This document shows positions 54,376-62,417 of a stretch of DNA of 64,000 bases, piece by piece. Made by a program: the position numbers and the translations under genes. The notes beneath the pieces are model-generated. The model ran no database searches. It saw nothing but the letters and a program-made list of their open reading frames with translations, and was not told the origin of the DNA. Numbering within the stretch: position 1 is the first letter of the stretch; every line of letters starts with the position of its first letter. This DNA comes from Betaproteobacteria bacterium HGW-Betaproteobacteria-16 (GTDB lineage: Bacteria > Pseudomonadota > Gammaproteobacteria > Burkholderiales > Burkholderiaceae_C), in contig PHCQ01000004.1 of assembly GCA_002840835.1 (NCBI GenBank), positions 1 to 64,000 on the forward strand, written 5' to 3'.

Positions 54376-54390
54376 GCCCCACAAAGGGGC
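54376..54390 (+). other. Hairpin in the leader of the surface-structure operon
   Basis: GCCCC-ACAAA-GGGGC, flanked by AAA on the left, 62 bases before the first subunit gene. It could stabilise or attenuate the long leader. The 54,240-54,451 gap begins with a seven-T run after the regulator gene, and no clear -35/-10 pair was found. Confidence 0.4.
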
Positions 54391-54451
54391 ACTCAAAAGT
54401 ACTCGGCCAGCTTTCTGACCGAAGTGTTGTCCCCAGCAAGAAGGAAACGTC

Positions 54452-55036
54452 GTGAAAAAAACCTTGTTCGTACATACCGCAGTGGCTTTGGCCGTGGCAG
54501 CACCTCTTCTGGCACAAGCCGAATCGCAACTGGTGAACGGAACCGGCACCGCTGCCGCCAACCTCGACCTGCGCGTGGTGATCCCGCGCGTGCTGTTCCT
54601 GGGCGTGGGCACAGGCTCGGACACCCCACTGGCCACCAACGGCGCGATTGACGCCCTGACTTTCGACTACTCGACCAACCCATTGGATGTGGGCACCGGG
54701 GCCGCCGCAGGCTCGATCACCAACACCGGTCCCGCGCCAGCAGGCGCCACCATTCCGGTGCGCGTCTTCGGCAACAACGGCCAGGTCACCGTGACCTCCT
54801 CCAACCCGGCGGTCCTGACCAACGGCACTGACACCATTCCGTTCACGGAACTGTCGGTGTCGTCAAACAATGCCGCTTTTGCGGCCCCCACCTTTGGCGG
54901 TGGTACCAGTCTTCCCACGCTGGCAGGTCGGGTCACCAACCAGACGGCGAACTGGACCTACTCGTACGCCAACAACACCACGCCTGCCTTCGGTACCTAT
55001 GAAGGCCGGGTGACCTACACCGCCACGATGCCTTGA
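54452..55036 (+). CDS. Secreted pilin-like subunit A of a chaperone-usher-like locus
   Basis: 194-residue exported protein; signal peptide about 1-23 (ALAVAAPLLAQAES). The mature protein is almost all beta and Thr/Asn/Gly rich. An early strand NLDLRVVIPRVLFLGVG is shared in form with the last gene of the locus, and the terminal strand SYANNTTPAFGTYEGRVTYT matches the second gene. No cysteines. GTG start with AAGGA upstream. Being first, small and Thr-rich it is the best candidate for the major subunit. Confidence 0.72.
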   Translation: MKKTLFVHTAVALAVAAPLLAQAESQLVNGTGTAAANLDLRVVIPRVLFLGVGTGSDTPLATNGAIDALTFDYSTNPLDVGTGAAAGSITNTGPAPAGATIPVRVFGNNGQVTVTSSNPAVLTNGTDTIPFTELSVSSNNAAFAAPTFGGGTSLPTLAGRVTNQTANWTYSYANNTTPAFGTYEGRVTYTATMP

Positions 55037-55185
55037 AGGTGGCGTCCACCGGCGCGCGCTGCGCTCCGGTGGCTTGGCTCGTGTGCCGAGAAGCCGTGGG
55101 CGGGCCGGCGCAACGCTGCTTCCGGCGTTGTCCAGATTGGCCAGCCGAGCGCCTCTCTTCTTGCGAACCTGCACTCCACGGCCTG

Positions 55186-55854
55186 ATGACTTCATTGAAG
55201 CGAACCCACGGCAACCACTGCCTGCGGCGCCTTGCCAACACCTGCCTGGTGTTGCTGTGCGGTGCAGAGATGGCAGCAGCTCACGCCTGGTCGCTGACGG
55301 TGAACGCCGGTTCGCCCCGCCTGTTCCTGCATGCGGGCAACGGCGCGTTGAGTGGTTCCGCGGGCAGGCTCAACGGCTCCGTGGGCCGCAGCGGCCCGGT
55401 CAACATGGTAGAAGTTTCCGTGCCCGTGGCACAACTGGGCAACGGCACATCACTGCCGATGACCAGCAACAGCACCCAGTCCATCAGCCTGTACGGCGAC
55501 GGCAACAACACCTGCCCCACGCCCGCCAGCCAGGTCATGATCGGTGCCGGCTACCGCCGCAATGGCGGCGCACCCGCCAATGCCACGCTCAGCGTCGCCT
55601 CGCCCAGCAACCTCACCAACGCCAACGGCGACACCATCCCGATCTCCCAGATCAGCTGGACCGTGGCGGCGCCGGGAAGCGGCCAGCCCAATGTGATTCC
55701 GGCGGGCACATTCAGCGGCGGTACGCAGAATCTGACATCGGTGCAGGGCAATACCTACATTGAAAACTGCCACACCTTCCACTACGCCAACAACACGGTG
55801 CGCGCCGCGGGCACCTACAACGCCCGTGTGACCTACACCCTGACCGCCCCATGA
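55186..55854 (+). CDS. Secreted pilin-like subunit B
   Basis: 222-residue exported protein with a signal peptide ending near GAEMAAAHA. It is a relative of subunit A: TNANGDTIPISQISW corresponds to TNGTDTIPFTELSV, and FHYANNTVRAAGTYNARVTY corresponds to the subunit A terminal strand. Two cysteines (NNTCPTPAS, IENCHTF) could form the disulfide common in fimbrial subunits. A 149-base gap separates it from subunit A. ATG at 55186. Confidence 0.7.
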   Translation: MTSLKRTHGNHCLRRLANTCLVLLCGAEMAAAHAWSLTVNAGSPRLFLHAGNGALSGSAGRLNGSVGRSGPVNMVEVSVPVAQLGNGTSLPMTSNSTQSISLYGDGNNTCPTPASQVMIGAGYRRNGGAPANATLSVASPSNLTNANGDTIPISQISWTVAAPGSGQPNVIPAGTFSGGTQNLTSVQGNTYIENCHTFHYANNTVRAAGTYNARVTYTLTAP

Positions 55855-56312
55855 AGAAGTGCCTGCGCCTGTTCATCGCGGCGTTGGGCGGTCTGACCAT
55901 CGGGTCCGCGCTGGCCAACCCTCACCGGCTCGACGATTCGATGAGCCACACGGTACCACCCAACGTGCAGATGCAATGGCTGCCAATGGCACGCACGCCT
56001 TCGAGCGCGGCGGGCATGGAAGCCTGGGTGACCGTCAACATCCGCATCGACACCCGCGACTGGGTCGGTCGCAGCGGACGCATTTACATGGTGCTGCCCA
56101 GAGACGAAGCATCCCCCATCGAGGCGGTGTGGACCACACAAGGACGACTGCAACCCGGCCGGCTGGTGTCGGGTGAGCGCACCCTGGTGTATGCCGGCAC
56201 GATTCGTGGTGCCACGCTGGAAGACCAGTTCCAGGTGCATCTTCGCGCTCAGGCCGACTGGCAAAGCCAGACCCGTCGCCTGAATTTTCATTTCGAGTTC
56301 GACGCTGACTGA
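55851..56312 (+). CDS. Exported protein of unknown family in the chaperone-usher-like locus
   Basis: 153-residue protein with a signal peptide ending IGSALANP. The mature part is predicted beta with few glycine repeats: MEAWVTVNIRIDTRDW, RSGRIYMVLPRDEASPIEAV, QFQVHLRAQADWQSQTRRL. I do not recognise a family. Start overlaps the subunit B stop by four bases, so it is tightly coupled; an adaptor or tip component is possible. Confidence 0.65.
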   Translation: MKKCLRLFIAALGGLTIGSALANPHRLDDSMSHTVPPNVQMQWLPMARTPSSAAGMEAWVTVNIRIDTRDWVGRSGRIYMVLPRDEASPIEAVWTTQGRLQPGRLVSGERTLVYAGTIRGATLEDQFQVHLRAQADWQSQTRRLNFHFEFDAD

Positions 56313-56335
56313 ACCACCGAAAGCGCGCTCCTCCA

Positions 56336-57154
56336 ATGCATTCTTTCCCTTTCCTCCGCCGCTTCGGCACTGTCTGGTCCCTTGTCTGCCTGTGCATAGG
56401 CATGGCGCTGTCCGGCACCAGCCCGGCCCAGGCCCAAGGCTTTGCCGCCTACATCACGCCACCGCGCTTCGAGATCCAGGCCACCGCCGGCACCAGCACG
56501 CGCCAGGTGTTCGAGATCCAGCATGTGGGCCAGCTCAAGGGTGGCTACCGCATCTACACCAACGACTGGACGTTCCAGCCGGACAACTCGGTGGTCTTCA
56601 GCGACGCGCTGGCGCCTGACAGCTGCCGCCCCTGGGTGGCGATCGAGCGGCGTGAACTCACGCTGGAGTCGGGTGCGCGGTACCGCTTCCGTTTCGAGAT
56701 CACACCGCCGGCCGGCACACCTCCGCGGGAATGCCGTTTCGCCATCATGGTCGAGGGCAGGGACCCGGCCAAAAGCAGCGTGGATGTGGGCGGACGCATT
56801 GGCGTGATCGTGTATGCCGCCGTGGGTGGCGCCGCACCGGTCCTGGAAGTCTCCACCACCCGCGTCACGAAAACACCAGACGGCAAAACGGTGGCGCTGA
56901 TTGACGTTCGCAACAGCGGCAACGCCCACGGGCGGCTGGAGGGTTTCGTCAACGGCACGGACGCTGGTGGGCAGCGCCTGGAGCTCTCGCCCGCCGACGT
57001 GCCGATCATGCCGGGCGAAACCCGCAGCATCGCGCTGGTGCCGGTCATCGAAGAAGGCAAACCCGCCCCCGAGGTGCGGTTTCCCCTGATCGTGAAGGGC
57101 AATCTGGAGTGGGGGAAGAACCGCCTGCCGCTGGACGCGAGCTTCGGCCCATGA
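56336..57154 (+). CDS. Periplasmic pilus-assembly chaperone-like protein
   Basis: 272-residue protein with a signal peptide ending SPAQAQG. Two Ig-like domains of PapD/FimC shape: FAAYITPPRFEIQATAGTST with QVFEIQHVGQLKGGYRIYTN in the first, and VTKTPDGKTVALIDVRNSGN followed by a short tail in the second. Cysteines at DSCRPW and PRECRF probably pair. It lacks the plain PapD consensus, so membership is by general shape and neighbours. The stop overlaps the barrel gene start. Confidence 0.72.
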   Translation: MHSFPFLRRFGTVWSLVCLCIGMALSGTSPAQAQGFAAYITPPRFEIQATAGTSTRQVFEIQHVGQLKGGYRIYTNDWTFQPDNSVVFSDALAPDSCRPWVAIERRELTLESGARYRFRFEITPPAGTPPRECRFAIMVEGRDPAKSSVDVGGRIGVIVYAAVGGAAPVLEVSTTRVTKTPDGKTVALIDVRNSGNAHGRLEGFVNGTDAGGQRLELSPADVPIMPGETRSIALVPVIEEGKPAPEVRFPLIVKGNLEWGKNRLPLDASFGP

Positions 57155-59127
57155 ATCGGGTGTGCCGGCTGCACCCGGTCGCGCTTGCGATCCTGTTGGT
57201 CGGGTGGGCGCCCGTCAAGGCTCAGGACACGGCGCAGCCTGCTGGCGGGTACGTGGATCAGGTGATCGAAGGCCTGGAGCCCGAGGTGCTGGACGATGCG
57301 CAGACCTACGATTACGACAAGTCGGGCTGGTCCCGGTTTATGAAACTGGAGACCCGCCTGGGCACCCAGCCGTTCGACGATCAGCGGTCGGCCAGACTGG
57401 GTTATTCGGCCTACGGCGTGCTGGAGACGCCCAATCACGGCACCCTCTCGCTCGACGGCAACTACGCACCCGAAGATGGTGAGGGCACGCTCACGCTGCG
57501 CCAGACCCAGATGCCCATTAGCGGCGGCTGGCTGGCGAATCACAGCCTGGGGTATGTCGATACCCCTGCCCCAGGCATCACGCGCCTGCCCTCGCGGGTG
57601 TTCGTGCCCACCTCCATTCTGGAAGGCCTCAGTGGCGAGTGGGAACAACCCGCCAGGGGCTGGCAGTTCCAGGCCGCCACCGGCGAACCGGGCCGGCTGG
57701 AAATTCTGCCGGCCACCGGCTTCCAGCGCTTGCCCGGCCGCCGCACGGTGCTGGGCGCGCAATGGCGACTGGGTGCCGACGCTGCGGCCGACCCTCTGGG
57801 CCTGTCACTCAAGGGCTGGACCGTGGCAGCGCAGCATGAAAACGCCAGCGGCGTGTCCAATTTCGAAACACCGCGCGCGCCTGAAGACGTGGTGGACGCC
57901 GACGCCAGCATGCTGGCGCTGCGGTTTGAAGCCGACCGGTACCGACTGAAGGCCCATGCCGTGAATTCGAACAACAGCGCGCTGGATGGTGGCCGCAGCG
58001 GCTACTGGCTCGACGGCGAGTGGGGTGAAGGACCGCGCCAGTACGGCGCTGGCGTGTACCGCCTGGAGCCGGGTCTGAACTGGGCCAACCTGCCCATGGT
58101 CAACGATGTCTCGGGCGCCTATCTGCGCGCCAGCTGGCGCACACGCCAATGGTCGGCCGACACATCGATCGACTGGCTGCGGTCCATCAGCGGACGCAGC
58201 AACGATGGCTTTTACTCCACCACCGGCGCGCGGTGGCGTCTGGGCAGGGACAGCAGCTTCGGCGCGGGCTTCTCCATCCGCCGGTTCGACGGCAACGCCT
58301 GGAGTGGCTTCAGCGACCTTCGCTGGGGCAACGACTGGGGCACAAGCGGCCTGCGACTGGACCTGGAAGGCGGCGTCAACCGCGGTTCGGCACAGCAGAT
58401 TTCGTACGACCAGGAATGGCCGGTGCCCCAGGGTTGGTCGCTCAACACCAGCCTGGGTCTGGGCCGCGCAGGTGCGCGGGCCAGTACCGGTCAACCGGCC
58501 GAAGACCTCTGGTCGGCCGCGCTGAGCGTGAGCGCGCCGCTCAGCTCGCGGGCCGGGTTGCGCGGCAACTTCTCCACAGAAAACGGCAGCACGGGCCAGC
58601 GCAGGAACAGCGTCAACCTGGGGGCCAACTGGCGCATCGACCCGCGCTGGAGCCTGGAGGGCAGCTATGTGCGCACCACGGGCCGGAGCCGCACCCGCTT
58701 CACGCTGGATCCGCTGGCGCCGCCCGAAACGCTGGAGAACACCAGCGCCTACCGCTCGTTCTTCGTGGTGCTGCGCTATGAATGGCAGGCCGGCAGCCGC
58801 AGCGTGCCGCTGGGCGGCAACGCGGCCGATGGCGGCGGACGCATCGCCGGCACGGTGTTTTTCGACGACAACCGCAGCGGCACCCAGGAAGCCAGCGAGG
58901 CGGGCGTGCCCAACGTCACCGTGTTCCTGGACAACCGCTACGCGGTGCGCACCGACAACCAGGGCCGCTTCGAGTTTCCGTTCGTGGCCACCGGCGCGCG
59001 AACGGTGACCGTGCGCAATGAGACCTTGCCGCTGCCCTGGTCGGTGGTGGACGAGGGTCAGGTCCGGGTGGACGTGCGCCTGCGCGACAGCACCTCGATC
59101 AGCCTACCGGTGCAGCGCAGCGAGTAG
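57151..59127 (+). CDS. Short outer-membrane usher-like barrel protein
   Basis: 658-residue exported protein with a signal peptide ending VGWAPVKAQD. The middle ~450 residues are alternating beta strands with aromatic ends (WRLGADAAAD, GWTVAAQHENASG, YWLDGEWGEGPRQYGAGVYR), as in outer-membrane barrels. The C-terminus has an SdrD-B/carboxypeptidase-regulatory-like domain (GTVFFDDNRSGTQEASEAG, NRYAVRTDNQGRFEFPFV). Usual FimD ushers are ~800-850 residues with a plug and two C-terminal domains; a plug and clear usher motifs were not found. Alternative: a distinct barrel that only resembles ushers by context. Confidence 0.62.
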   Translation: MNRVCRLHPVALAILLVGWAPVKAQDTAQPAGGYVDQVIEGLEPEVLDDAQTYDYDKSGWSRFMKLETRLGTQPFDDQRSARLGYSAYGVLETPNHGTLSLDGNYAPEDGEGTLTLRQTQMPISGGWLANHSLGYVDTPAPGITRLPSRVFVPTSILEGLSGEWEQPARGWQFQAATGEPGRLEILPATGFQRLPGRRTVLGAQWRLGADAAADPLGLSLKGWTVAAQHENASGVSNFETPRAPEDVVDADASMLALRFEADRYRLKAHAVNSNNSALDGGRSGYWLDGEWGEGPRQYGAGVYRLEPGLNWANLPMVNDVSGAYLRASWRTRQWSADTSIDWLRSISGRSNDGFYSTTGARWRLGRDSSFGAGFSIRRFDGNAWSGFSDLRWGNDWGTSGLRLDLEGGVNRGSAQQISYDQEWPVPQGWSLNTSLGLGRAGARASTGQPAEDLWSAALSVSAPLSSRAGLRGNFSTENGSTGQRRNSVNLGANWRIDPRWSLEGSYVRTTGRSRTRFTLDPLAPPETLENTSAYRSFFVVLRYEWQAGSRSVPLGGNAADGGGRIAGTVFFDDNRSGTQEASEAGVPNVTVFLDNRYAVRTDNQGRFEFPFVATGARTVTVRNETLPLPWSVVDEGQVRVDVRLRDSTSISLPVQRSE

Positions 59128-59156
59128 GCCCTTTCGCCTACCCATCCTCAGAACAT

Positions 59157-59178
59157 GGGCCCTTTTGGGCTTTTATTT
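59157..59178 (+). terminator. Intrinsic terminator after the barrel gene
   Basis: GCCC-TTTT-GGGC followed by TTTTATTT, a short stem with a U-rich tail 32 bases after the barrel gene stop. It should separate the last subunit gene from the main transcript, at least in part. Confidence 0.65.
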
Positions 59179-59187
59179 CGAGCATTG

Positions 59188-59206
59188 ACTTGAGAAAACC
59201 TCAAGT
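59188..59206. promoter_or_regulatory. Perfect palindrome before the last subunit gene
   Basis: ACTTGAG-AAAAC-CTCAAGT, a 7-bp perfect inverted repeat. A -35-like TTGACT (59185-59190) overlaps its left arm, but no convincing -10 lies at the right distance. It may be an operator for separate expression of the last gene. The inner spacing does not fit FNR. Confidence 0.5.
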
Positions 59207-59235
59207 TGAGCGGAACATGCACCGATACAGGATGC

Positions 59236-59718
59236 ATGAAAGCCATGATCCGCCCTTCACTGATTGCTCTGGCCGCGCTGGCGCTGGGCATGCCCGGTAC
59301 CGGGATGGGTGAGAGCGTGCAGGTCAGCGGAGCAGGCGGCACCGGCACCAGCGCTTCGGTGGACATCCGCATCGTCGTTCCCCCGGTGATGCAGGTGCTG
59401 GAGAACAGCCACCCTGAGCAACTGGGCGTCTCTGAAGATGGTCAATGGAGTGCCCAACAAAAGCTGGTGGTGATGTCGACCATGAAGCGCGGCTTTTGTG
59501 TGACGCTGCGTCTGGCAACGCCCCAGGTGAATGACTGGCAGCTGCAAACCTCTCAGGAAGGCGGCACCACCTTGAACCCCTTGGCCGACGGCTACCGCCT
59601 GTGCACAACGCGCGCGGGCCGCTACACGCTGTTGTTGCAACACGCGTTCGCCGCCAACAACGCCTTGTCGGGTGAAGCCCTTCGCTGGCCGGTGCGCACC
59701 GATCTGACGGCCCTTTGA
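59236..59718 (+). CDS. Secreted minor subunit-like protein
   Basis: 160-residue exported protein with a signal peptide ending TGMGES. It shares the early strand SVDIRIVVPPVMQVLE with subunit A (NLDLRVVIPRVLFL). Two Cys (GFCVTL, RLCTTR) could pair. Shorter than subunits A and B and lacking their terminal strand, it may be an initiator or terminator. It is cut off from the upstream genes by a terminator and palindrome. ATG 59236; 59245 is an alternative. Confidence 0.62.
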   Translation: MKAMIRPSLIALAALALGMPGTGMGESVQVSGAGGTGTSASVDIRIVVPPVMQVLENSHPEQLGVSEDGQWSAQQKLVVMSTMKRGFCVTLRLATPQVNDWQLQTSQEGGTTLNPLADGYRLCTTRAGRYTLLLQHAFAANNALSGEALRWPVRTDLTAL

Positions 59719-59790
59719 CCCCTCGCACCGGGCGTCAGAAGCAGGCAGATGCCACGCCCGGGCTTCCCTGCCATCCCACCGTGCACAGAC

Positions 59791-59954
59791 TCAGAGGCTG
59801 AGGGTTCTTCGGTCGTGTCCGAGCAACGCGCCCAAGCGCGCCCAATCAAGGCGCAAAGCACAGCCATAGCTTGGGCTATGGCGCGCATTTGCAACGCCGA
59901 GTGGGTGCGTTTGGGTGTGGTGAGCGGGCATGAACGAAGGACTCTCAGCCTCTC
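59791..59954. repeat. ~163-bp inverted-end element, copy 2
   Basis: Reverse orientation relative to copy 1 (30493-30654). Ends TCAGAGGCTGAGGGTTCTTC and the complement of AGAGGCTGAGAGTCCTTCG. The central palindrome is perfect here: GCCATAG-CTTGGG-CTATGGC (59872 region). It lies between convergent genes and supplies the cysQ stop codon at 59945-59947. Its inner sequence, with GAGCGGGCATGAACG near the right end, matches copy 1 over the whole length. Confidence 0.85.
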
Positions 59955-60775
59955 AAGCCCCAGGCCACGAAGTCAGGGTTCTCCCAGCCGGTTTTGCCAT
60001 AAACCAATGCATCACCACCCAGCGTGAGCACCGACCCGCCTGCGCCCATGAGCACGGCCTGCCCGGCGGCCGTGTCCCACTCCATGGTGCGACCCAGGCG
60101 GGGATACACATCGGCCTGGCCTGCAGCGATCTGACAGAACTTGAGCGACGAGCCGGCCACGCGCGTGTGCGCCACGGGAGCACCCAGCTCGTCGAGAAAG
60201 GCCTTCAGCCGGGCGGCATCACCATGGGAGCGGCTCGCCACCACGGTGAGCCCGGGCGCCGGTGGCTGACGGCAACCCAGCGGTTGGCGCACGGGTGAGC
60301 GGTTTTGCGCCGATGCGGGGCCATCGGATTCGCACCACGCACCCATGCCGGGCCCACCGGCATACAGCAACCCCAACGCAGGTGCCTGCACCACACCCAG
60401 CACAGGCTGCCCCTTGTCGATGAGCGCGACATTGACGGTGAACTCCCCATTGCGCCCGACAAATTCCCGCGTGCCATCCACCGGGTCAACCAGCCAGAAG
60501 CGCTGGTCGGGCGCGACGCTGGGGTGCTGGCCTGCGCTGACCGCCTCTTCGGCGATCACCGGCACGTCGGGCGTGAGCTGTTGCAACGCAGCGGTGATGA
60601 TGACTTCGGCGCGGCGATCGGCTTCGGTCACCGGCGAGTCATCGGATTTGCCGTGCACATCGAAGTCGGTGCGGTAGACAGCCATCACGGCCTCGCCTGC
60701 CTGGCGCACGATGGCCGCCACGGCTTCAAGAAGATGTTGTTGGTCAGCGATAAGGGTGTGGTTCAAAGTGTTCAC
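59945..60775 (-). CDS. cysQ: 3'(2'),5'-bisphosphate nucleotidase CysQ
   Basis: 276-residue member of the inositol-phosphatase superfamily that dephosphorylates PAP made in sulfate assimilation. Metal-site motifs: SDDSPVTEADRRAE, VIAEEAV, and WLVDPVDGTREFVGRNGEFT; the second motif WDTAAGQAVLMGAGG is at the C-terminal side. GTG start with GGAGGAG seven bases upstream. The final residues Leu-Arg-Gly-stop lie in the repeat element, as in eptA. Confidence 0.93.
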   Translation of the reverse strand: MNTLNHTLIADQQHLLEAVAAIVRQAGEAVMAVYRTDFDVHGKSDDSPVTEADRRAEVIITAALQQLTPDVPVIAEEAVSAGQHPSVAPDQRFWLVDPVDGTREFVGRNGEFTVNVALIDKGQPVLGVVQAPALGLLYAGGPGMGAWCESDGPASAQNRSPVRQPLGCRQPPAPGLTVVASRSHGDAARLKAFLDELGAPVAHTRVAGSSLKFCQIAAGQADVYPRLGRTMEWDTAAGQAVLMGAGGSVLTLGGDALVYGKTGWENPDFVAWGLRG

Positions 60776-60837
60776 CTAGTTGCTCCTCCGCGCAGCGCGC
60801 GATCCAGGACGCATGAGACGGTCCCATCCAGAAGCAC

Positions 60838-60909
60838 CGCCGGGCCGGCTCTGCCGGACGGCCAGTGCCGCCCCCCTCGAGGGGGGTGACGCGAAACGGC
60901 GCGGGGGTG
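60838..60909. repeat. GC-rich palindromic repeat, copy 7 (cysQ-mltA gap)
   Basis: GCCGGGCCGGCTCTGCCGG, a perfect CCCCCCTCGAGGGGGG palindrome at 60871-60886, then GACGCGAAACGGCGCGGGGG. It sits just downstream of mltA, so it may help end that transcript or protect its 3' end. The remainder of the gap contains only the cysQ ribosome site. Confidence 0.8.
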
Positions 60910-60916
60910 TTTTGTT

Positions 60917-62146
60917 TCATCGCGGCCACAGCGCCCACATCTGCAGCGGCTGCTTGAGCGCCGCAGCAATGACGTACGACTCATCGCTCCAGCCACCCCA
61001 GCCCGTGAACAGGTCGGCCCGCACGGCGCCCACGATCGCGCCACCCGTGTCCTGTGCCATGACGAGTTTCTGCAGGTTCAATGTCGGGCCTTGCGTGGCC
61101 AGCCAGACCGGCGTGCCATAAGGAATGCTCTGGGGATCCACCGCGATGGACCGACCGGGTGTGAGAGGGACCCCTTGGGCGCCGCGGGGGCCGAAGCGGG
61201 CGTCCAGTTCGCTCAACACCTCTTCCCGGAAAAACACGGTGCGCGGATTGCTCCACAGCATGTCGTTGAGCCGGTGGGGATTGCGCGCGGCCCAGGCCTT
61301 GATGGCGTCCCACGAGGCTTCGCGGATGGCGCGCTGGTCGAGCAGCCAGCGGCCCACGCTCTGGTAGGTGTGGCCGTTGTGGGCGGCGTAGGCCACGCGC
61401 ACCTGGCGCTGGCTGCCGTCGGCTTCGGTGATGTTGAGTCGACCGGAACCCTGGATCTGCAGGATCAGCGCGTCGATCGGATCGGCCAGCCAGGCGATGG
61501 CGCTGCCCTGCAGGGCCGCCTTCGCGGCAGGCAGGGTGTCGATATCGCGCCGGCTGTACCAGGCCTGCCCGGCGCGCAGGCCAGGCGGGGGGGCGTAAAG
61601 CGGGGTGCGGTGGGTGGCCGTGGGCACGCGCGATGCGTCCATGATGGGTTCGTAGTACCCGGTCAGCAAACCATCGGGCACGCTGCCGTCCGGTTCGGTC
61701 ACCCGGTAAGGCACAAAGCGCTGGACCACCCAGGCCTGCTGCTCGGCCGGTGTGGCGATCGAAAGCTGCCGCACCTCGGCACACAGCCCCGCCTGTCCGG
61801 GCGCGGGGCGCTCGCAACCACGCACCCATGCGTTCCAGACTTCGTGCAGGCTGTCCTGCCCCCATCCCGGCAGGTCGGCCCAACGCACCGGCGTCCAGAG
61901 GCTCTTGCCGCGTTGCATCGCCGGCGGCAGCGGCTCCGTGCCGTCCGCAACAGGCGCCGGTGGCGCCACGGGTGTCACGGGCGGAGGCAGGGTCACTGGT
62001 TCGGGCAAGCTCGTGCAGGCAGCCAGGCTTCCTACAATGCAGGCAGCGGCGACCCATCGCACGGTCCGTGTTCCATGGCTCCTGGCCACCCCGGACGATC
62101 CATCAACGCCCACCTTCGCACTTGCTGCACCTGAAATCTGATCCAT
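60917..62146 (-). CDS. mltA: Membrane-bound lytic murein transglycosylase A
   Basis: 409-residue outer-membrane lipoprotein that cleaves peptidoglycan to 1,6-anhydro ends. Lipobox GSLAACTS (Cys at about 44) follows a long charged N-terminus. Catalytic-domain motifs: LTGYYEPIMDASR, LILQIQGSGRLN, RNPHRLNDMLWSNPRTVFF, and in the 3D domain SIPYGTPVWLAT with LVMAQDTGGAIVGAVRADLF containing the catalytic Asp. ATG at 62146 shares its CATG with the start of an opposite small gene. The proline-rich stretch after the lipobox (PPPVTPVAPPAPV) is a linker. Confidence 0.95.
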   Translation of the reverse strand: MDQISGAASAKVGVDGSSGVARSHGTRTVRWVAAACIVGSLAACTSLPEPVTLPPPVTPVAPPAPVADGTEPLPPAMQRGKSLWTPVRWADLPGWGQDSLHEVWNAWVRGCERPAPGQAGLCAEVRQLSIATPAEQQAWVVQRFVPYRVTEPDGSVPDGLLTGYYEPIMDASRVPTATHRTPLYAPPPGLRAGQAWYSRRDIDTLPAAKAALQGSAIAWLADPIDALILQIQGSGRLNITEADGSQRQVRVAYAAHNGHTYQSVGRWLLDQRAIREASWDAIKAWAARNPHRLNDMLWSNPRTVFFREEVLSELDARFGPRGAQGVPLTPGRSIAVDPQSIPYGTPVWLATQGPTLNLQKLVMAQDTGGAIVGAVRADLFTGWGGWSDESYVIAAALKQPLQMWALWPR

Positions 62147-62297
62147 GACCCTGTTGTTGCTGGAAGCGCTTGGCGCGCTGGTTTTGCTTGTCTTCATTGT
62201 GTGGTGGACGATGTTCTCAGGGCGCAAGAAGGGTGAACTACCGGACGAGGTGGAGCAGGAAAAATCTGGCGAAGACCGCCGGTCGCCTCCCCCCTGA
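62145..62297 (+). CDS. Small single-span membrane protein
   Basis: 50-residue frame: MTLLLLEALGALVLLVFIVW starts a strong membrane segment, followed by a short basic turn (SGRKKGE) and an acidic tail (DEVEQEKSGED) ending in Pro. Hydrophobic-then-charged layout and the absence of rare codons favour a real gene, but the ribosome site is poor. The ATG overlaps that of mltA on the other strand by two bases (CATG). It ends just before a palindromic repeat. No family recognised; a partner of MltA or a stand-alone stress protein are both possible. Confidence 0.5.
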   Translation: MTLLLLEALGALVLLVFIVWWTMFSGRKKGELPDEVEQEKSGEDRRSPPP

Positions 62298-62313
62298 GGT
62301 TTCCCCCCGTCCA

Positions 62314-62415
62314 GGGCCCCGAGGGTCCGGCTCCGCCGGTCCAACAGTGCCGTTTCCCCTGCAAGCGCCGAAGGCGCGACAGGGAGGTGGGAGGCCGCGC
62401 GGCGACGCAGGGGGT
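62314..62415. repeat. GC-rich palindromic repeat, copy 8
   Basis: GGTCCGGCTCCGCCGGTCCA, CCGTTTCCCCTGCAAG, CGCCGAAGGCGCGACAGG and GAGGCCGCGCGGCGACGCAG. It resembles copy 5 at most positions and, like it, lies directly behind the stop codon of a minus-strand gene. Confidence 0.8.
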
Positions 62416-62417
62416 GT

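Noticed and set aside
59185..59206. TTGACT...AGTTGA considered as an FNR site
   Set aside because: Half-sites are too far apart for FNR; treated as an unassigned palindrome.
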